Positions 34,111 to 44,904 of a DNA stretch of 64,000 bases are shown piece by piece (positions within the stretch are counted from its first letter, which is position 1; every line of letters starts with the position of its first letter). This stretch comes from Sophora flavescens (taxonomy: Eukaryota > Streptophyta > Magnoliopsida > Fabales > Fabaceae), in NCBI GenBank assembly GCA_030762895.1, contig CM061067.1, positions 165,290,518-165,354,517 on the forward strand. The letters run 5' to 3'. The position numbers and the translations under genes are program-made. Under the pieces are notes generated by a model. It ran no database searches and was not told where the DNA came from. It saw nothing but the letters and a program-made list of their open reading frames with translations.

Positions 34111-35086
34111 CTTCTGACCTTCATATCACCTCCTGTGCATCTTGCTTCATTTCTGTCTTTTTGATTACCATTTGGGTTGCCAAACTTCCAATACAAATCG
34201 AGAAGTTGTTCAGGCCATATTGTCCTTTCCTGTTATACTTTTGAATCCATGCATGTTTGTTACATGATGCTTCAGGTAAGGTAAGCACGAGTTCCAGTAC
34301 AATTTAACCATCTAATGGTAAATCTTTGATGAACAACTCTAGTCATAAGAATTCTGAATACAAGGAAGAAAGTGACATCCTCAATGGGCAATTCAAGCAA
34401 AAGCATTGATCCATACAAATAAGGGTGGTAAAATTGTCCACATCCTAAAAAAGAAAGGACAAAAAAAGAAAAAAAGAAGATAAATCAAAAGCTCATAAAA
34501 AAAAGAAGAGCAAACCGAAAAAGGGCTCGCTAGGCTGAAAACCTGAAAAGGTAGCCTGGGCAAAAGTTAGAGCGACCCGGTAGGTTGAAAACTCGCAAAG
34601 AGCGACCTATATATGCAAAAATTAGGGTCAAATACAAACAAGGTACAAGAAGTCTTCTCAAACTAACAAAATGGGGAACTTTAAGAGGACATGTCATGAA
34701 AGGCTCCCGATATATGAGGATTGGGGCAAGTCACATACCTGAAAGTTGATCAGACAATCTCATCCATTGGGATAATCATCACAAAGAAGCGTTTCTCAGG
34801 CAAGAAGTAAAACATCAATTCAGCAAGCAAGCGATAGTCCGAAACAAGGAACCTCATTCTAGTTCATCCTTAAGCTTGGTTGTGATCTATACTTCAGGGA
34901 GTCAATGATCCAATAATAATCTTGTAAATAAAAAATATAAAAATCAATCACAGTTTTCATCAAAGCATATTATGCATGATGCATAAAAAAAATTCACAAT
35001 TTTCATCAATCACAAAAGAGCATCTCTCATATCATGCATTGTCTCATCATTTCATGCATCAACAAAGTCAACATCTTTGCTTGCAT

Positions 35087-37010
35087 TTGTTCGGCTTCCG
35101 CAGGCACAGGGCCCCAAAAGTCATGTTTTGTTAGCTTTAGTAGGCATAGGGCCATATTAGCTTTGTTTTGTTCGACTTTAGCGGGCACAGGGCCCCAAAA
35201 GTCATGTTTTTGTTAGCTTTAGTAGGCATAGGGCCTCATAAGCTTTGTTTTATTTGGCTTTAGCGGGCACAGGACCCCAAAAGTCATGTCTTTATTAGCT
35301 TTAGCAGGCATAGGGCCTCATAAGATTTGTTTTGTTCGGCTTTAGCGGGAACACGGTCCTAAAAGTCATGTCTTGGTTAGCTTTAGCAGGCATAGGACCA
35401 ATAAGCTTTGTGTTGTTTCTGTTCAGCTTCAGCAAGCATAGGGCCTTTTTATCTTTCATGTCAAGCTTCAGCGGATACCCGACTCCGTAGGATTTTTATC
35501 TGTCCTATCAAGCTTCAGCGGATACTCGACTCCACAAGCTTTTTACCTCTCCTGTCAAGCATCAGCGGATAACCGACTCCGCAAGCTTTTTACCTTTCCT
35601 GTCAAGCTTCAACGGATAACCGACTCCATAAGCTTTTTACCTTTCTTGTCAGGCTTCAGTGGATAACCAACTCCACAAGCTTTCTGTCTTTCCTTTCAAG
35701 CTTCGATGGGTATCATACCCCATAAGCTCTCTTATGTTTTCAAGCTTCGGCGGGTACCATACCCCGTAAGCTCTTTTTGTTTTCAAGCTTCGGCGGGTAC
35801 CAGACCCCGTAAGCTCTTTTTCCTTTCAAGCTACAGCGGGTATCAAACCCCGTAAGCTCTTTTTGTTTTCAAGCTTCGGTGGGTACCACACCCCGAAAAC
35901 TCGTTTTGTTTTCAAGCTGCGGCGGGTACCAAACCCCGTAAGCTCCTTTTGTTTTCAAGCTTCGGCGGGTACCAAACCCCGTAAGCTCTTTTTCCTTTAA
36001 AGCTGTAGCGGGTACCAAACCCTGTAAGCTCCTTTTGTTTTCAAGCTTCGGTGGGTACCACACCCTGAAAACTCGTTTTGTTTTCAAGCTTCGGAGGGTA
36101 CCAGACCCCGTAAGCTCATTTTTGCTTTCAAACTACGGTGGGTACCAAACCCCGTAAACTATTTTATCATTTTGTCAAGCTTAGGCGGGTACCAGACCCC
36201 ATACGCTCTTCTAGTTTTCAAGCTTCAGCGGGTACCAGACCCTATAAGCTACGTTTTTTTGTCAAGCTTCGGCGGGTACCAGACCTCGTAAGCTCTTTTT
36301 GTTTTCAAGCTTCAGCGGGTACAAGACCCTGTAAGCTACGTCATTTTGTCAAGCTTCGGTGAGTACCAGACTCCAAAAGCTCATTTTGTTTTCAAGTTTC
36401 GGCGGGTACCAGACCCCGTAAGCTCATTTCTGTTTTCAAGCTTCAGTGGGTACCAGACCCTGTAAGCTACGTTTTGTTGTCAAGCTACAGCGGATACCAG
36501 ACCCCGTAAGCTCTTTTTGTTTTCAAGCTTCAGCAGGTACCAGACCCTGTAAGCTACGTCATTTTGTCAAGCTTCGGCGGGTATCATACCCCGTAGGCAC
36601 TTTTTGTTTTCAAGCTTCAACGAGTACCAAACCTCGTAAGCTCTTTGTGTTCGAGCTTCTGACGGGCAATCCACCTCGTAAGCTCTTTATCTTTATGTTC
36701 GAGCTTCACCCTGTAAGCTCTTTATCTTTATGTTCGAGCTTTTGACGGGCAATCCACCCCGTAAGCTCTTTTACCTTTCTGTTCGAGCTTCTGACAGGCA
36801 ATCCACCCCGTAGGCTCTTTTACCTTCTTGTTCGAGCTTTTAACGGGCAATCCACCCCGTAAGCTCTTTTATCTTCCTGTTCGAGCTTCTGACGGGCAAT
36901 CCACATAGTAAGCTCTTTATCTTTGTTTTTTAAGCTCAGCAGGCAATCCACCCTGCAAGCTTTTTATGTTTAAACCTCAGTGGGCAATCCAACCTGCTGG
37001 TTCTTTACAG
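35087..37010 (+). repeat. Composite tandem array with at least four successive subfamilies
   Basis: 35087-35440: a dimeric unit of about 80-90 bp alternating GCGGGCACAGGGCCCC and AGGCATAGGGCC. 35440-35700: about 47 bp with GCGGATAACCGACTCC. 35700-36650: about 43 bp with GGCGGGTACCAGACCCCGTA, roughly 20 units. 36650-36930: about 49 bp with GACGGGCAATCCACCCCGTA. A shorter variant continues to 37010. All share an AGCTT...AAGCT inverted frame, so they derive from one ancestor. Arrays of this kind just before the 3' LTR are known in Tat/Ogre elements and can seed satellites. Confidence 0.9.
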
Positions 37011-37158
37011 GAAATCACTATGTAGTCACAGGTCCTTTTGCTTGTCAGTGTACCCCGAACAAAATTGGAGTTCATGTCTTTACTCCCTTCTTACAATGAT
37101 AATAGGTTAACTATGGTTATACCCACTATCTAATAAGAAACAAGTAAAAAGGGGTATC

Positions 37159-39586
37159 TATGAACACCTAATTTTGTCCAAGTATTTGTAATAATTTGAA
37201 AAGAAAAGAAAAAATAAAAAAGGGTGCAAAATTAGAAGAAATTGTTCAAGATCTGAGCATAACCTTTGTTTTCTTGGTTTGTTACAAATTTTTTTTTAGT
37301 CCCTCATCAAGCCCAATTTTTTTTAAAAAAAAGGAAAATAAAAAAAATAGAAAAAAAAAAAAGAAAAAAAAAGAAGAAAAATAAAATAAAATAAAAAAGT
37401 GGTTTTGTCCTCTGTTTCATTCCACCCCTCCACGTAATGCCCTCTTCAGGAATATGCCCAAATGACTTTACTTCTTCTTTTTGGGTTTCTGCCTCTTTAC
37501 ACAAAAATTGGGCCTGACCACTACTCTCCTACATAGCACAGTCTGGGACAAAGCTGTTTTGCACCAACCTACACCCAGCTGGCCTTTCAAATAATTTTGT
37601 CATCTTCTTCATTGGTTTTGTTATAAGTTTGGCACTCAGTACATGAGCAAAGGGGGGAGGCGGAAAAAAAAAAGGGAGATAAGGTTTGTTCATAAAGATC
37701 CTCTCCTAGCTAGCCTTCATGAGAAATCAGTTAAACCCACCACACCATTTTTCTCCAGAAGCCAAAAACATAACTATACTTTCACCCAAAGCCTCATCCC
37801 CATAACCACCATAACAGTAACAAAACCTCAACCCAAACAGATCCACTCCTAATCATTCACCATGAGTCCATGACAACCTCCATTTTTTTTCCACTTAATC
37901 TTCATACTCAAAAAGCAAAGACACGCTTCCTCATTCCCACATTGTAAACCAAAACCAGAGACTTCACCATGAACCATCCCTTACACCATCTTTATTTCAA
38001 TCATACACCACAATAAAAAACTAAAAAACTCAACAGAACCTTGTTACAAACCCCTCCGTCGTGCTCCACCATCTCCCTCTCCAGCCGCCGTCGTAACCGC
38101 CACAAGTCATTGAACCCAGATCCGCATCAGAATCCATGTCACCACTGTCTCCTCCTTGTTCGCCGCCATCTTCGTCGTCTTCCTCCGCCTCGACAGCTTC
38201 ATCACCCAGACATGCGACCTTTGTCACCGTTACAGCACCGATCCATCACGAACCGCACCCTCTGCCATCGTCGTCGTACGAGCTCATAGCCGTCGCACCT
38301 ACCCACACTAGCCACCGTCGTCGTTCACGTCTTCGCTTCGCCTCCGTCCTCAATGCTCGCCTCCGTTGTTCAGATGCGCCCAACCAGGACCACCACCCCC
38401 ATCATTTGCTTCGCCTCCATGCTCGCCTCAGTCGTCCTCGCCCCTGTACGGATCTGCCGCTGCAGCTACCTTGTTCTTATCTCCTTCTTGGTAACGTAGG
38501 AAAAGCTAGAAACAAGCTTCTGTTCTTGTTCTTTTTATTTTTATTTTAATATCATTTTCTGTATTATTATGTGTGTTTGTTAGCTTGTTGGGTCTGGTTG
38601 TCTGGGCCAGTAGTTTGTTTTAATCGGTCATGTTTCATTCCAATTGATGCTAAGCTATAAAATGCACACACACAAAAAAAAAAAAAAAAATTGAAATCAC
38701 AAAACATAAAAATATAAAAAATATATTTTCAATCCTTGTTTTAAATAAAAATTTAACTAAAAATGTTTTGAAATAAAAATCTCTTTTGGGTTCATGCAAC
38801 AATCTACAACGTTGATGTATGATTTTTCATCCTCAAGTGTTGTATGAATTGTAAGGGTTTATCGTATAGCTTCGCTATCTTTAACCCTGTGCAAGGGTGG
38901 ATACCCTTTTCTGAAAAAAAATGTTTTCAATTTTCTCTCTTAACAATTTTTTTTTATATATCCAAATTTATTAGCTGAAATATCTTTTTGAATTCACACA
39001 ACAATCTACGATATTGATGTATGAATTTTCATCCTCAAGTGGCGTATGCATTGTAAGGGTTTATCGTATAGCGCTGCTATCTTCGACCCTGTGCAAAAGT
39101 GAATTTACTCTGAAATAAAATCTTTTTTTAATATAAAATAAAAAATCAAATCTTTTCCAAAAATTAAAATCAATCAACCAATCAAATCATTTTCTATAAG
39201 AACTACGTGACTTTGAGTTTCCCATTGCACCCAGGAATAGGTAGGAGCAGAATCAATCATTCTATCAAGCCAAAATTTAATTTTCCCTTTTGTCGTGTTT
39301 ATCTTTTTTTTATTATTTAAAAAGTAGGGTAAAGTAAATATTTTCAAAGGTTATTAAAATTATTTTACGCAATTAACTTGAGGTACCGTTTTTTAAACGG
39401 GTGATGTAGGGTGCTAACACCTTCCCTACTCGTAACCGACTCCCGAACACAAATCTCACTTTTTTTAAAGACCAGTTTACCTAAAATAAATGGATTTTTT
39501 CCAATGTTTTTCCCAAATAAAATATTGGTGGTGACTCTTCTGTTTTTACCTACTTTTCACGGCGCCCAGATGGGATGGTCGCGACA
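37159..39586 (+). mobile_element. Right LTR of the Ogre/Tat-like element
   Basis: 2,428 bp, against 2,195 bp for the left LTR. The length difference is mostly a duplicated block: 38800-38900 and 38995-39100 both carry the CAACAATCTAC..TTTCATCCTCAAGTG..GGGTTTATCGTATAGC sequence, while the left LTR has one copy (about 23000-23100). It starts with TA instead of TG, probably a mutation. Confidence 0.88.
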
Positions 39587-39591
39587 CAACA

Positions 39592-40190
39592 CAAAATACA
39601 TAATTGGCTACTCATCATCAAACGCTTACTCTAAGTTGATTTTAAACACTTAATTTCACAAAATAGAGCTTACTTTAATAGAATTCAGATTTGGGACTTT
39701 AGGGTTCATAAATCACTTTGGGAAAAACTCATTTTAACTAAAGAATAATGAAATTGGTTTAGGGAAACATTAATTCACAGTCCCAATTGCATAAAACAAG
39801 TGTTAATTTCATACTTTGAAACTGAAATCAAAATCTTAGGGTTAGGGTTTGACAAATTGGGGATTTTCAATCTAAATGAGTGGTGAGTAAAATTTCCACT
39901 TACACCACCAAGGAGAAGAGAAGTGGTGGCGGTTGAAGTATCTGGCACGGCGGTCGGAGTTGTGATAGATCCGGTAAGTGGTCTTGAATGATGACTTGAG
40001 GAGTGGGTTTTTGCGCAGACACCACGAGGAAGACGAAGCAGACGACGACTGGAGGTGCAACGGTCCGATGAGGTGGTGAACACGGTCAAACCGGCCAATA
40101 CGTGCAGGGTGGAACAGTGACGCGTTGCTGTCTTCTTTCCACTGTGCGGTGACCGGATGACGACCTCCCTGGCGGAGCGCGGCTGGACAG
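39592..40190 (-). mobile_element. Tekay-like 3' LTR, proximal portion, truncated
   Basis: It continues the LTR interrupted at 21391 and matches 46237-46785 of the partner LTR. It ends abruptly at 40190, where the partner continues for about 670 bp. A minus-strand (sense) GC-rich open frame spans 39775-40197, with a counterpart at 46458-46775. Confidence 0.82.
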
Positions 40191-40735
40191 TGGACAATAA
40201 TTGTTCTGAATCGTTAATTGATATATCAGATCAACTAAGCACAGTGGACAATACTTGTTCTGAATCGTCACTTTGTTGAGTTGTCAGAAATCCACGCGGA
40301 TTCTCGAACCATTAAAGAACATTGGTGTTTCCTACGAAAAACACTCAGTCCAACAAGCTGCTTAGACCACAGATATTTTAGTTGAATCGAGTCATCTAAC
40401 TCGATTAACTTTGTAGGCGACATTCTACACAAAGCAATAGAGAATCAGACCGAATCTAGAAACTAGATTGATCGAAAGTTAATATCCTTCCCTAGCAGCA
40501 AACCTAGAACATTTCCAAGGGACATTCCCGGAAAAACCTTTCGCAAACGTTAATCCTGGAACATTCTCAGTGAATATTCCTAGAAAATCTACTTTAACCA
40601 ACATACCATTCAAATGTTTGACACAATCCCAAAGGATAACCGAACGTGTCACACATAGACCAAAACACAATTTACTAGCCATGGGTTCGAGCAAGTCAAA
40701 ACACGTATAACCCATCAAGATAAAAACACATACCT
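40191..40735 (-). other. Leader remnant of the Tekay-like element
   Basis: Sequence between the deletion junction and the solo LTR at 40741. A short direct repeat (GTGGACAATA.TTGTTCTGAATCGT) is at about 40190-40214 and 40250-40270. A minus-strand 79-codon frame (40479-40718) has no recognisable content. Confidence 0.5.
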
Positions 40736-40740
40736 ATAAT

Positions 40741-42350
40741 TGATGAGTGTGATTTCACCTCATCTTTGTCTATCATTTTGCATGCATTTTCATGTAGTTT
40801 AGGCATTTTTTAATTAGATTTTAGGTTAATTTTCCTTTGGAATGGGTAAGGCGGTTTTCGTATGTTGTTTTGCAGATATCAAGGGTAAAATGCTCAAGAT
40901 CAACCATGATGAAGTTTGGATGAAGATAGGGCTTTAAAAGTGCAGAAAATGAGCCAAACAGAGTCCATCACGGCCTAGCCGTGATGCCCATCACGGCCAT
41001 GATCGAGCAAAACTGAAAAAGAACAAAGGCTGAAGTCAGAGTCTGTCACGGCCTAGCCGTGATATCCATCACGGCCGTGACCCAAAACCACCACAAGTCA
41101 GAGCACATCACGGCCTAGCCGTGAAATTCATCACGGGCCATGAAGCTGAGGGCTCGCGTCGCGAGACATATCTCGCGTCGCGAGAATTTGAATTTTCCAG
41201 AATTGGCAGAGGCAGAGACCGTCACGGCCTGGCCGTGATGGCCATCACGGCCGTGACGCGCATTACTTGGACCTGAAGAAACCGAAATAGATCAGATTTT
41301 GAGTTGGTTTGGGACTCTAACTTCCCAATTTCTATAAATAAGGATCAAGGCATCAGATTGAGGAGGGGATCATAGAGAGACATCATCTAGGACACCTTTT
41401 GGCTACATTTAAGGATCTCTCCTCCTCTTCTCCTCTCTTCTTTGATTTTTGTATTTTCTATTATGTTGTCAACCCAGCTTGTCATCTCCATGGCAACACT
41501 GGAGTAGTAGTTTGTTTCTAGGGATTGGGGCTCTGCCCGAGTTTTGTAAATGTTGTTGATTTGATATAAAATCGTTGTTGATTTCGTTATTGTTTTAGAT
41601 CTGATTTCTAGTGTGTTAATCACTCGTAAATTCGGCAACCGCTTATTTGCGTGACGTAGACGTTCTAAGGAGGAACCTAACGGTGAACTTAGGATTTCTA
41701 GGGTGTTTTACTCGTAAAATTCGGCGGCCACTGGTTTGTGAGATGTGGATGATCTAAGGAGGAACCTAGCGGTGAACTTAGGTTATTTGCATGACTTAGA
41801 CATTATAAGGAGGAACCTAGCGGTGAACTTAAGTGTCGGACCTATAGAAGTCAGACTTGGGACTGAAATCACGAGAGTTAGAAGCCGTCCCTCGAGGAGC
41901 AACGAGTTGTCACGGAACGCAAAGGGTCCAATCTGGGATCGACTACCACGGGAGTAGGGGTCGGGTCAATTGGGCACGGCTTTTGTAACCCGAGAGGGAG
42001 CTTAAGCTATCAGAGGATAAACTCGCCTTCAAGGCAATTTCGGTAATCAACAAAGGTAAATCAGTTTAGCAACATAAACAGCCTCAAAGGTAACCCAAAT
42101 CCCTAGGAATCCGTTTAGATCAAAACCCCAAAAACATTTGTTTTCTGATTTATTTGATTCTGTTTGTTTATCTCTCAATTCAAACCTTTTTCAAATCCCT
42201 CTAAAAAGTCCAGATTCACTCATTTCGAAATTAATTCCGATTCGGGAACACAGTCTCTGTGGGTTCGATATCTTTTATTACTTGACGGCAATCCGGTACA
42301 CTTGCCGGAATCGCACGAGCGTCGTCACGTGTCGACGAACGCACACATCA
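40741..42350 (+). mobile_element. Athila-type solo LTR, family 2
   Basis: TGATGAGTGTG...CGCACACATCA, 1,610 bp, with the perfect 5-bp duplication ATAAT (40736-40740 and 42351-42355). It shares the CCGGTACACTTGCCGG end block with the other Athila LTRs. It contains palindromes TCACGGCCTAGCCGTGA (40968-40984, repeated at about 41047, 41107 and 41220) and CTCGCGTCGCGAG-type motifs (about 41153-41180) upstream of a TATA box at 41333-41340. A tandem repeat of about 50-90 bp around the core AAGGAGGAACCTAGCGG occurs three times in 41660-41830. No internal region remains. Confidence 0.92.
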
Positions 42351-42454
42351 ATAATCCCACACACATTGCTTCGACAAGGAAGCAATTCAAACTAGAGATT
42401 ACACAACAAAAACATAACAGACCTATTTCCCAAGGTTCCCGAAAGACTCGACTA

Positions 42455-42466
42455 GCTCTGATGCCA
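42455..42466 (-). other. tRNA-Met primer site of the deleted Tekay-like element
   Basis: The minus strand reads TGGCATCAGAGC, one mismatch from the standard TGGTATCAGAGC, four bases from the 5' LTR end. It is flanked by a leader similar to 51050-51115 of the neighbouring Tekay-like element (CCTATTTCCC..A..TTCCCGAAAGACTCGAC). Confidence 0.85.
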
Positions 42467-42979
42467 CTAATGTAACAGCCCCCTTGGGCATTACATGACT
42501 AACTCAAAATCATAATAACATATTAAAATAAAATAATATTTGCCGGTTACTTTCAGAAAATATCTCGTGTAATTCTCTATAGGTCATGAAAGTGAGTATA
42601 AAAAAAAATTTCCTGCGTTGCGGTAAAACTTAAACCTATTTTAAAATAACAACACCACATTTTAGAAATATACTTGAATATAAAGCTAGAATTTTTACAA
42701 AAATTTCGACAGAGTCTCCTCTGTAATTTTAACATCCCAAACAAAATACCTGCTAATATATTTATATTTTCATCCCAAAAGTTTCAATCATACAAAATAC
42801 ATCAAGATGGTGTTATTCTGAAAATATTTACATCGAAAGAACTATACTTGACCAAAAGGAAAAACCTTACATTTTTCATCCAAAAGAAAAGCTCTCCGAG
42901 TCATAAACATTCCATTCAAAATAAAGGTTCTCTGAGCCATAAAATACATATTATCATTAATCAATAACGTCTCAAAAAC

Positions 42980-43109
42980 CTAAGATGGTCGTTCTAAAAG
43001 ATATTCCTGGGGAAGACCCCCATGGATATCACCATTATAACTGACATCAGACATCTTCAAGGATTTAGACTAATATCCTCGAGTGAAGTTGAGAACTACT
43101 CTGCGCCAT
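42980..43109 (-). pseudogene. Remnant of the LTR-borne ORF in the older Tekay-like LTR
   Basis: At the position equivalent to the LTR ORF of the other elements, an ATG preceded by TACAG opens MAQSSSQLH and stops after 14 codons. In another frame, DIHGGLPQEYL precedes a stop at 42980-42982 and resembles the family C-terminus (DHQDLP / DHHGLP). The conserved TATTGGTATCTCAC block lies upstream. The middle of the gene is deleted. The assignment is by position and short similarity. Confidence 0.35.
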
Positions 43110-43386
43110 CTGTACACGAAAGTAGTATACCACAAAAATAGAAAACCAAACAGAAATAATGCAAAGGTGAGATACCAATATATGAGCATTGTATGGTAAC
43201 CACATACACAACACACAAACAATGACATAACAACATGAACATGCATAACATAATTTCATAGTGGAGTAAAGAGTTCAATCCAACAACCAAATGCAGTTTT
43301 GTAAAAACTTTCATGTCACTTCAACGACTTCTCTCTAACTCATAATTCTCCAGAGATCCTAACTTCCCTTCATCGAGCAGGATAGG

Positions 43387-44904
43387 TGATAAGCCTTCGG
43401 CTTATCTAGTTTTATAACTAGATGGACCGTGGTTTTTATGCAAATTATTCGAGTTCAATCTCGATTTCACCCAATTTTGCCTTGTTTTGTTCTTAAGTTG
43501 GACTTTGACTCGTTTTGCGTCTTTTGTGTAGTTTTTAGCTTATTTTGGATAGAATTATGCTTTTGGTTGCTTTTGGTGTTTTCAAGTCAATAAGTGAAGC
43601 TCCGGGAGTCAAGGAAAGCCAAGAAATAGTGGAAATTGCAATTCTGGAGACACTCGCCCCGCGAGTGTATTCTCGCCTCGCGAGACTGAAGGTCAACAAA
43701 ACAGCAAAAGTCATCATTTCTGGATCGCCACGCGAAAATCTTCTCGCCCCGCGAGAGTCTGAAGACCTGTAAGACAGAGACTATCACGGCATAGCCGTGA
43801 TTAAGGTCACGGCTGTGACAAATTTAGGTTTGAAGTCTCGCCCCGCGAGAGCATAAAGACTTGGAAGTCAGAGACCATCACGGCCTAGCCGTGATGAAGG
43901 TCACGGCTGTGACAGATTGAGGTTTGAAGACTCGCCCCGCGAATTCAAGATCGCCTCGCGAAAATCCAAAATTTGAAGCGCGCCAATACTAAAATTCGCG
44001 TCGCGAGAGTAAGCTCGCCCCGCGAGCTGGCGAGAAACAGAATCCTTATTTAAGGGCTGTTTCATATCAGAATGGGGTATCAAGTTGTTAGCCACTTGTT
44101 TAGATCAGGAGTGCGAATCCTTGTTTCTGGAGCTGCATCTCCCTTCTCTTTTCTTTTCTTCTTTTAGTTTATTATTATGGAGATTATTGCCGATTGTTTG
44201 TGCGTCGTCACGGGCATGAGGAACTAATCCCCTCGTCCGAGGGATCAATGAAGCCACCCATGGCGGTGTAGTGTTCTTGTGATGTATATTATTCTCCCCT
44301 TCTCTTATGAATGTTTTCCAATTTTGTTTTGATTGCGTTGATCATATGTGTTACGTGATTAACTAGTTAACGTGTTTGAGGCCGAACGGCGAGTCGCGTT
44401 TTAGAACTTGAATTGGAATCATTAATTGAATAATGAGCACGACCGTGGATTTATTTGATTAGTGCAACCATATAGGGAACAAGGTTTAATAGAATTCGAG
44501 ATTAGGGTTATGAGACAGAACAAGTAATTAATCCAATCATCGAATACGTCCTATTGAGCACGACAGTGGATATAGGAGAAATTGGGGGTCCCGGTTGACA
44601 TTATAATTGAACTTAGGGAGGAATACATCATCACTTGGGTACTATACATGATTGGGTAGGTGGATTTGAGACCTTGGATATTTTAATTTCTGAATTTAAT
44701 CACCTTAGTTTTAATCTATTTGTTACTTGAAATTTTGATCATATTCTCTCTCTCTCAACCACTTTCCTCACTTGACCAAACGTATCGGATTTCCCGCGGA
44801 TTAGTTGAACTGGTAGCCCAATCCCTGAGTTCGACCTCGGTAATTACTTACCGTGTTTTTTTTATTACTTGCGACGACCCGGTACACTTGCCGGCGCACC
44901 AGCA
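43387..44904 (+). mobile_element. Athila-type solo LTR, family 1b
   Basis: TGATAAGCCTTCGG...GCGCACCAGCA, 1,518 bp, with the perfect 5-bp duplication ATAGG (43382-43386 and 44905-44909). The empty target is preserved in the other Tekay LTR near 19590-19605. It is related to the complete Athila LTR at 23419 (shared GAGGAACTAATCCCC and CACTTGGGTACTAT blocks). It has CTCGCCCCGCGAG / CTCGCCTCGCGAG motifs and TCACGGC palindromes at 43650-44030, just upstream of a TATA-like TTATTTAA (44046-44053). Confidence 0.93.

Larger units (their letters stand above)
31320..37158 (+). other. Non-coding internal region of the Ogre/Tat-like element
   Basis: No retroviral domain in any frame. 31320-33840 is AT-rich with A-runs. 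33840-34110 has about six spaced copies of a CTACACTGGGGCA motif. 34440-34640 has two diverged copies of a GCTAGGCTGAAAACC / AGGTTGAAAACTCGC block, also seen at 33735. 35087-37010 is a long composite tandem array. A polypurine tract (AAAAAGGGGTATC, 37146-37158) precedes the right LTR. Confidence 0.75.
21392..39586 (+). mobile_element. Non-coding Ogre/Tat-like LTR element, hosting an Athila derivative
   Basis: It is inserted in a Tekay LTR with duplication CCACA (21387-21391) and CAACA (39587-39591, one base changed). The uninterrupted target is visible in the partner LTR near 46226-46240. The left LTR is 21392-23418 plus 31132-31299. A primer site TGGCGACTCCACTGGGGA lies at 31302-31319, and the right LTR is 37159-39586. 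The 5.9-kb internal region has no gag, protease, RT or integrase, so it is a large non-autonomous derivative. The primer-site type and the tandem arrays before the 3' LTR are features of the Tat/Ogre lineage. It must have been moved by an autonomous relative. Confidence 0.85.

Noticed and set aside
35869..36745. Open frames with WYPP / ASAGTRPCKL repeats on both strands
   Set aside because: They are translations of the 43-bp tandem array; the frames drift with the repeat and have no independent support.
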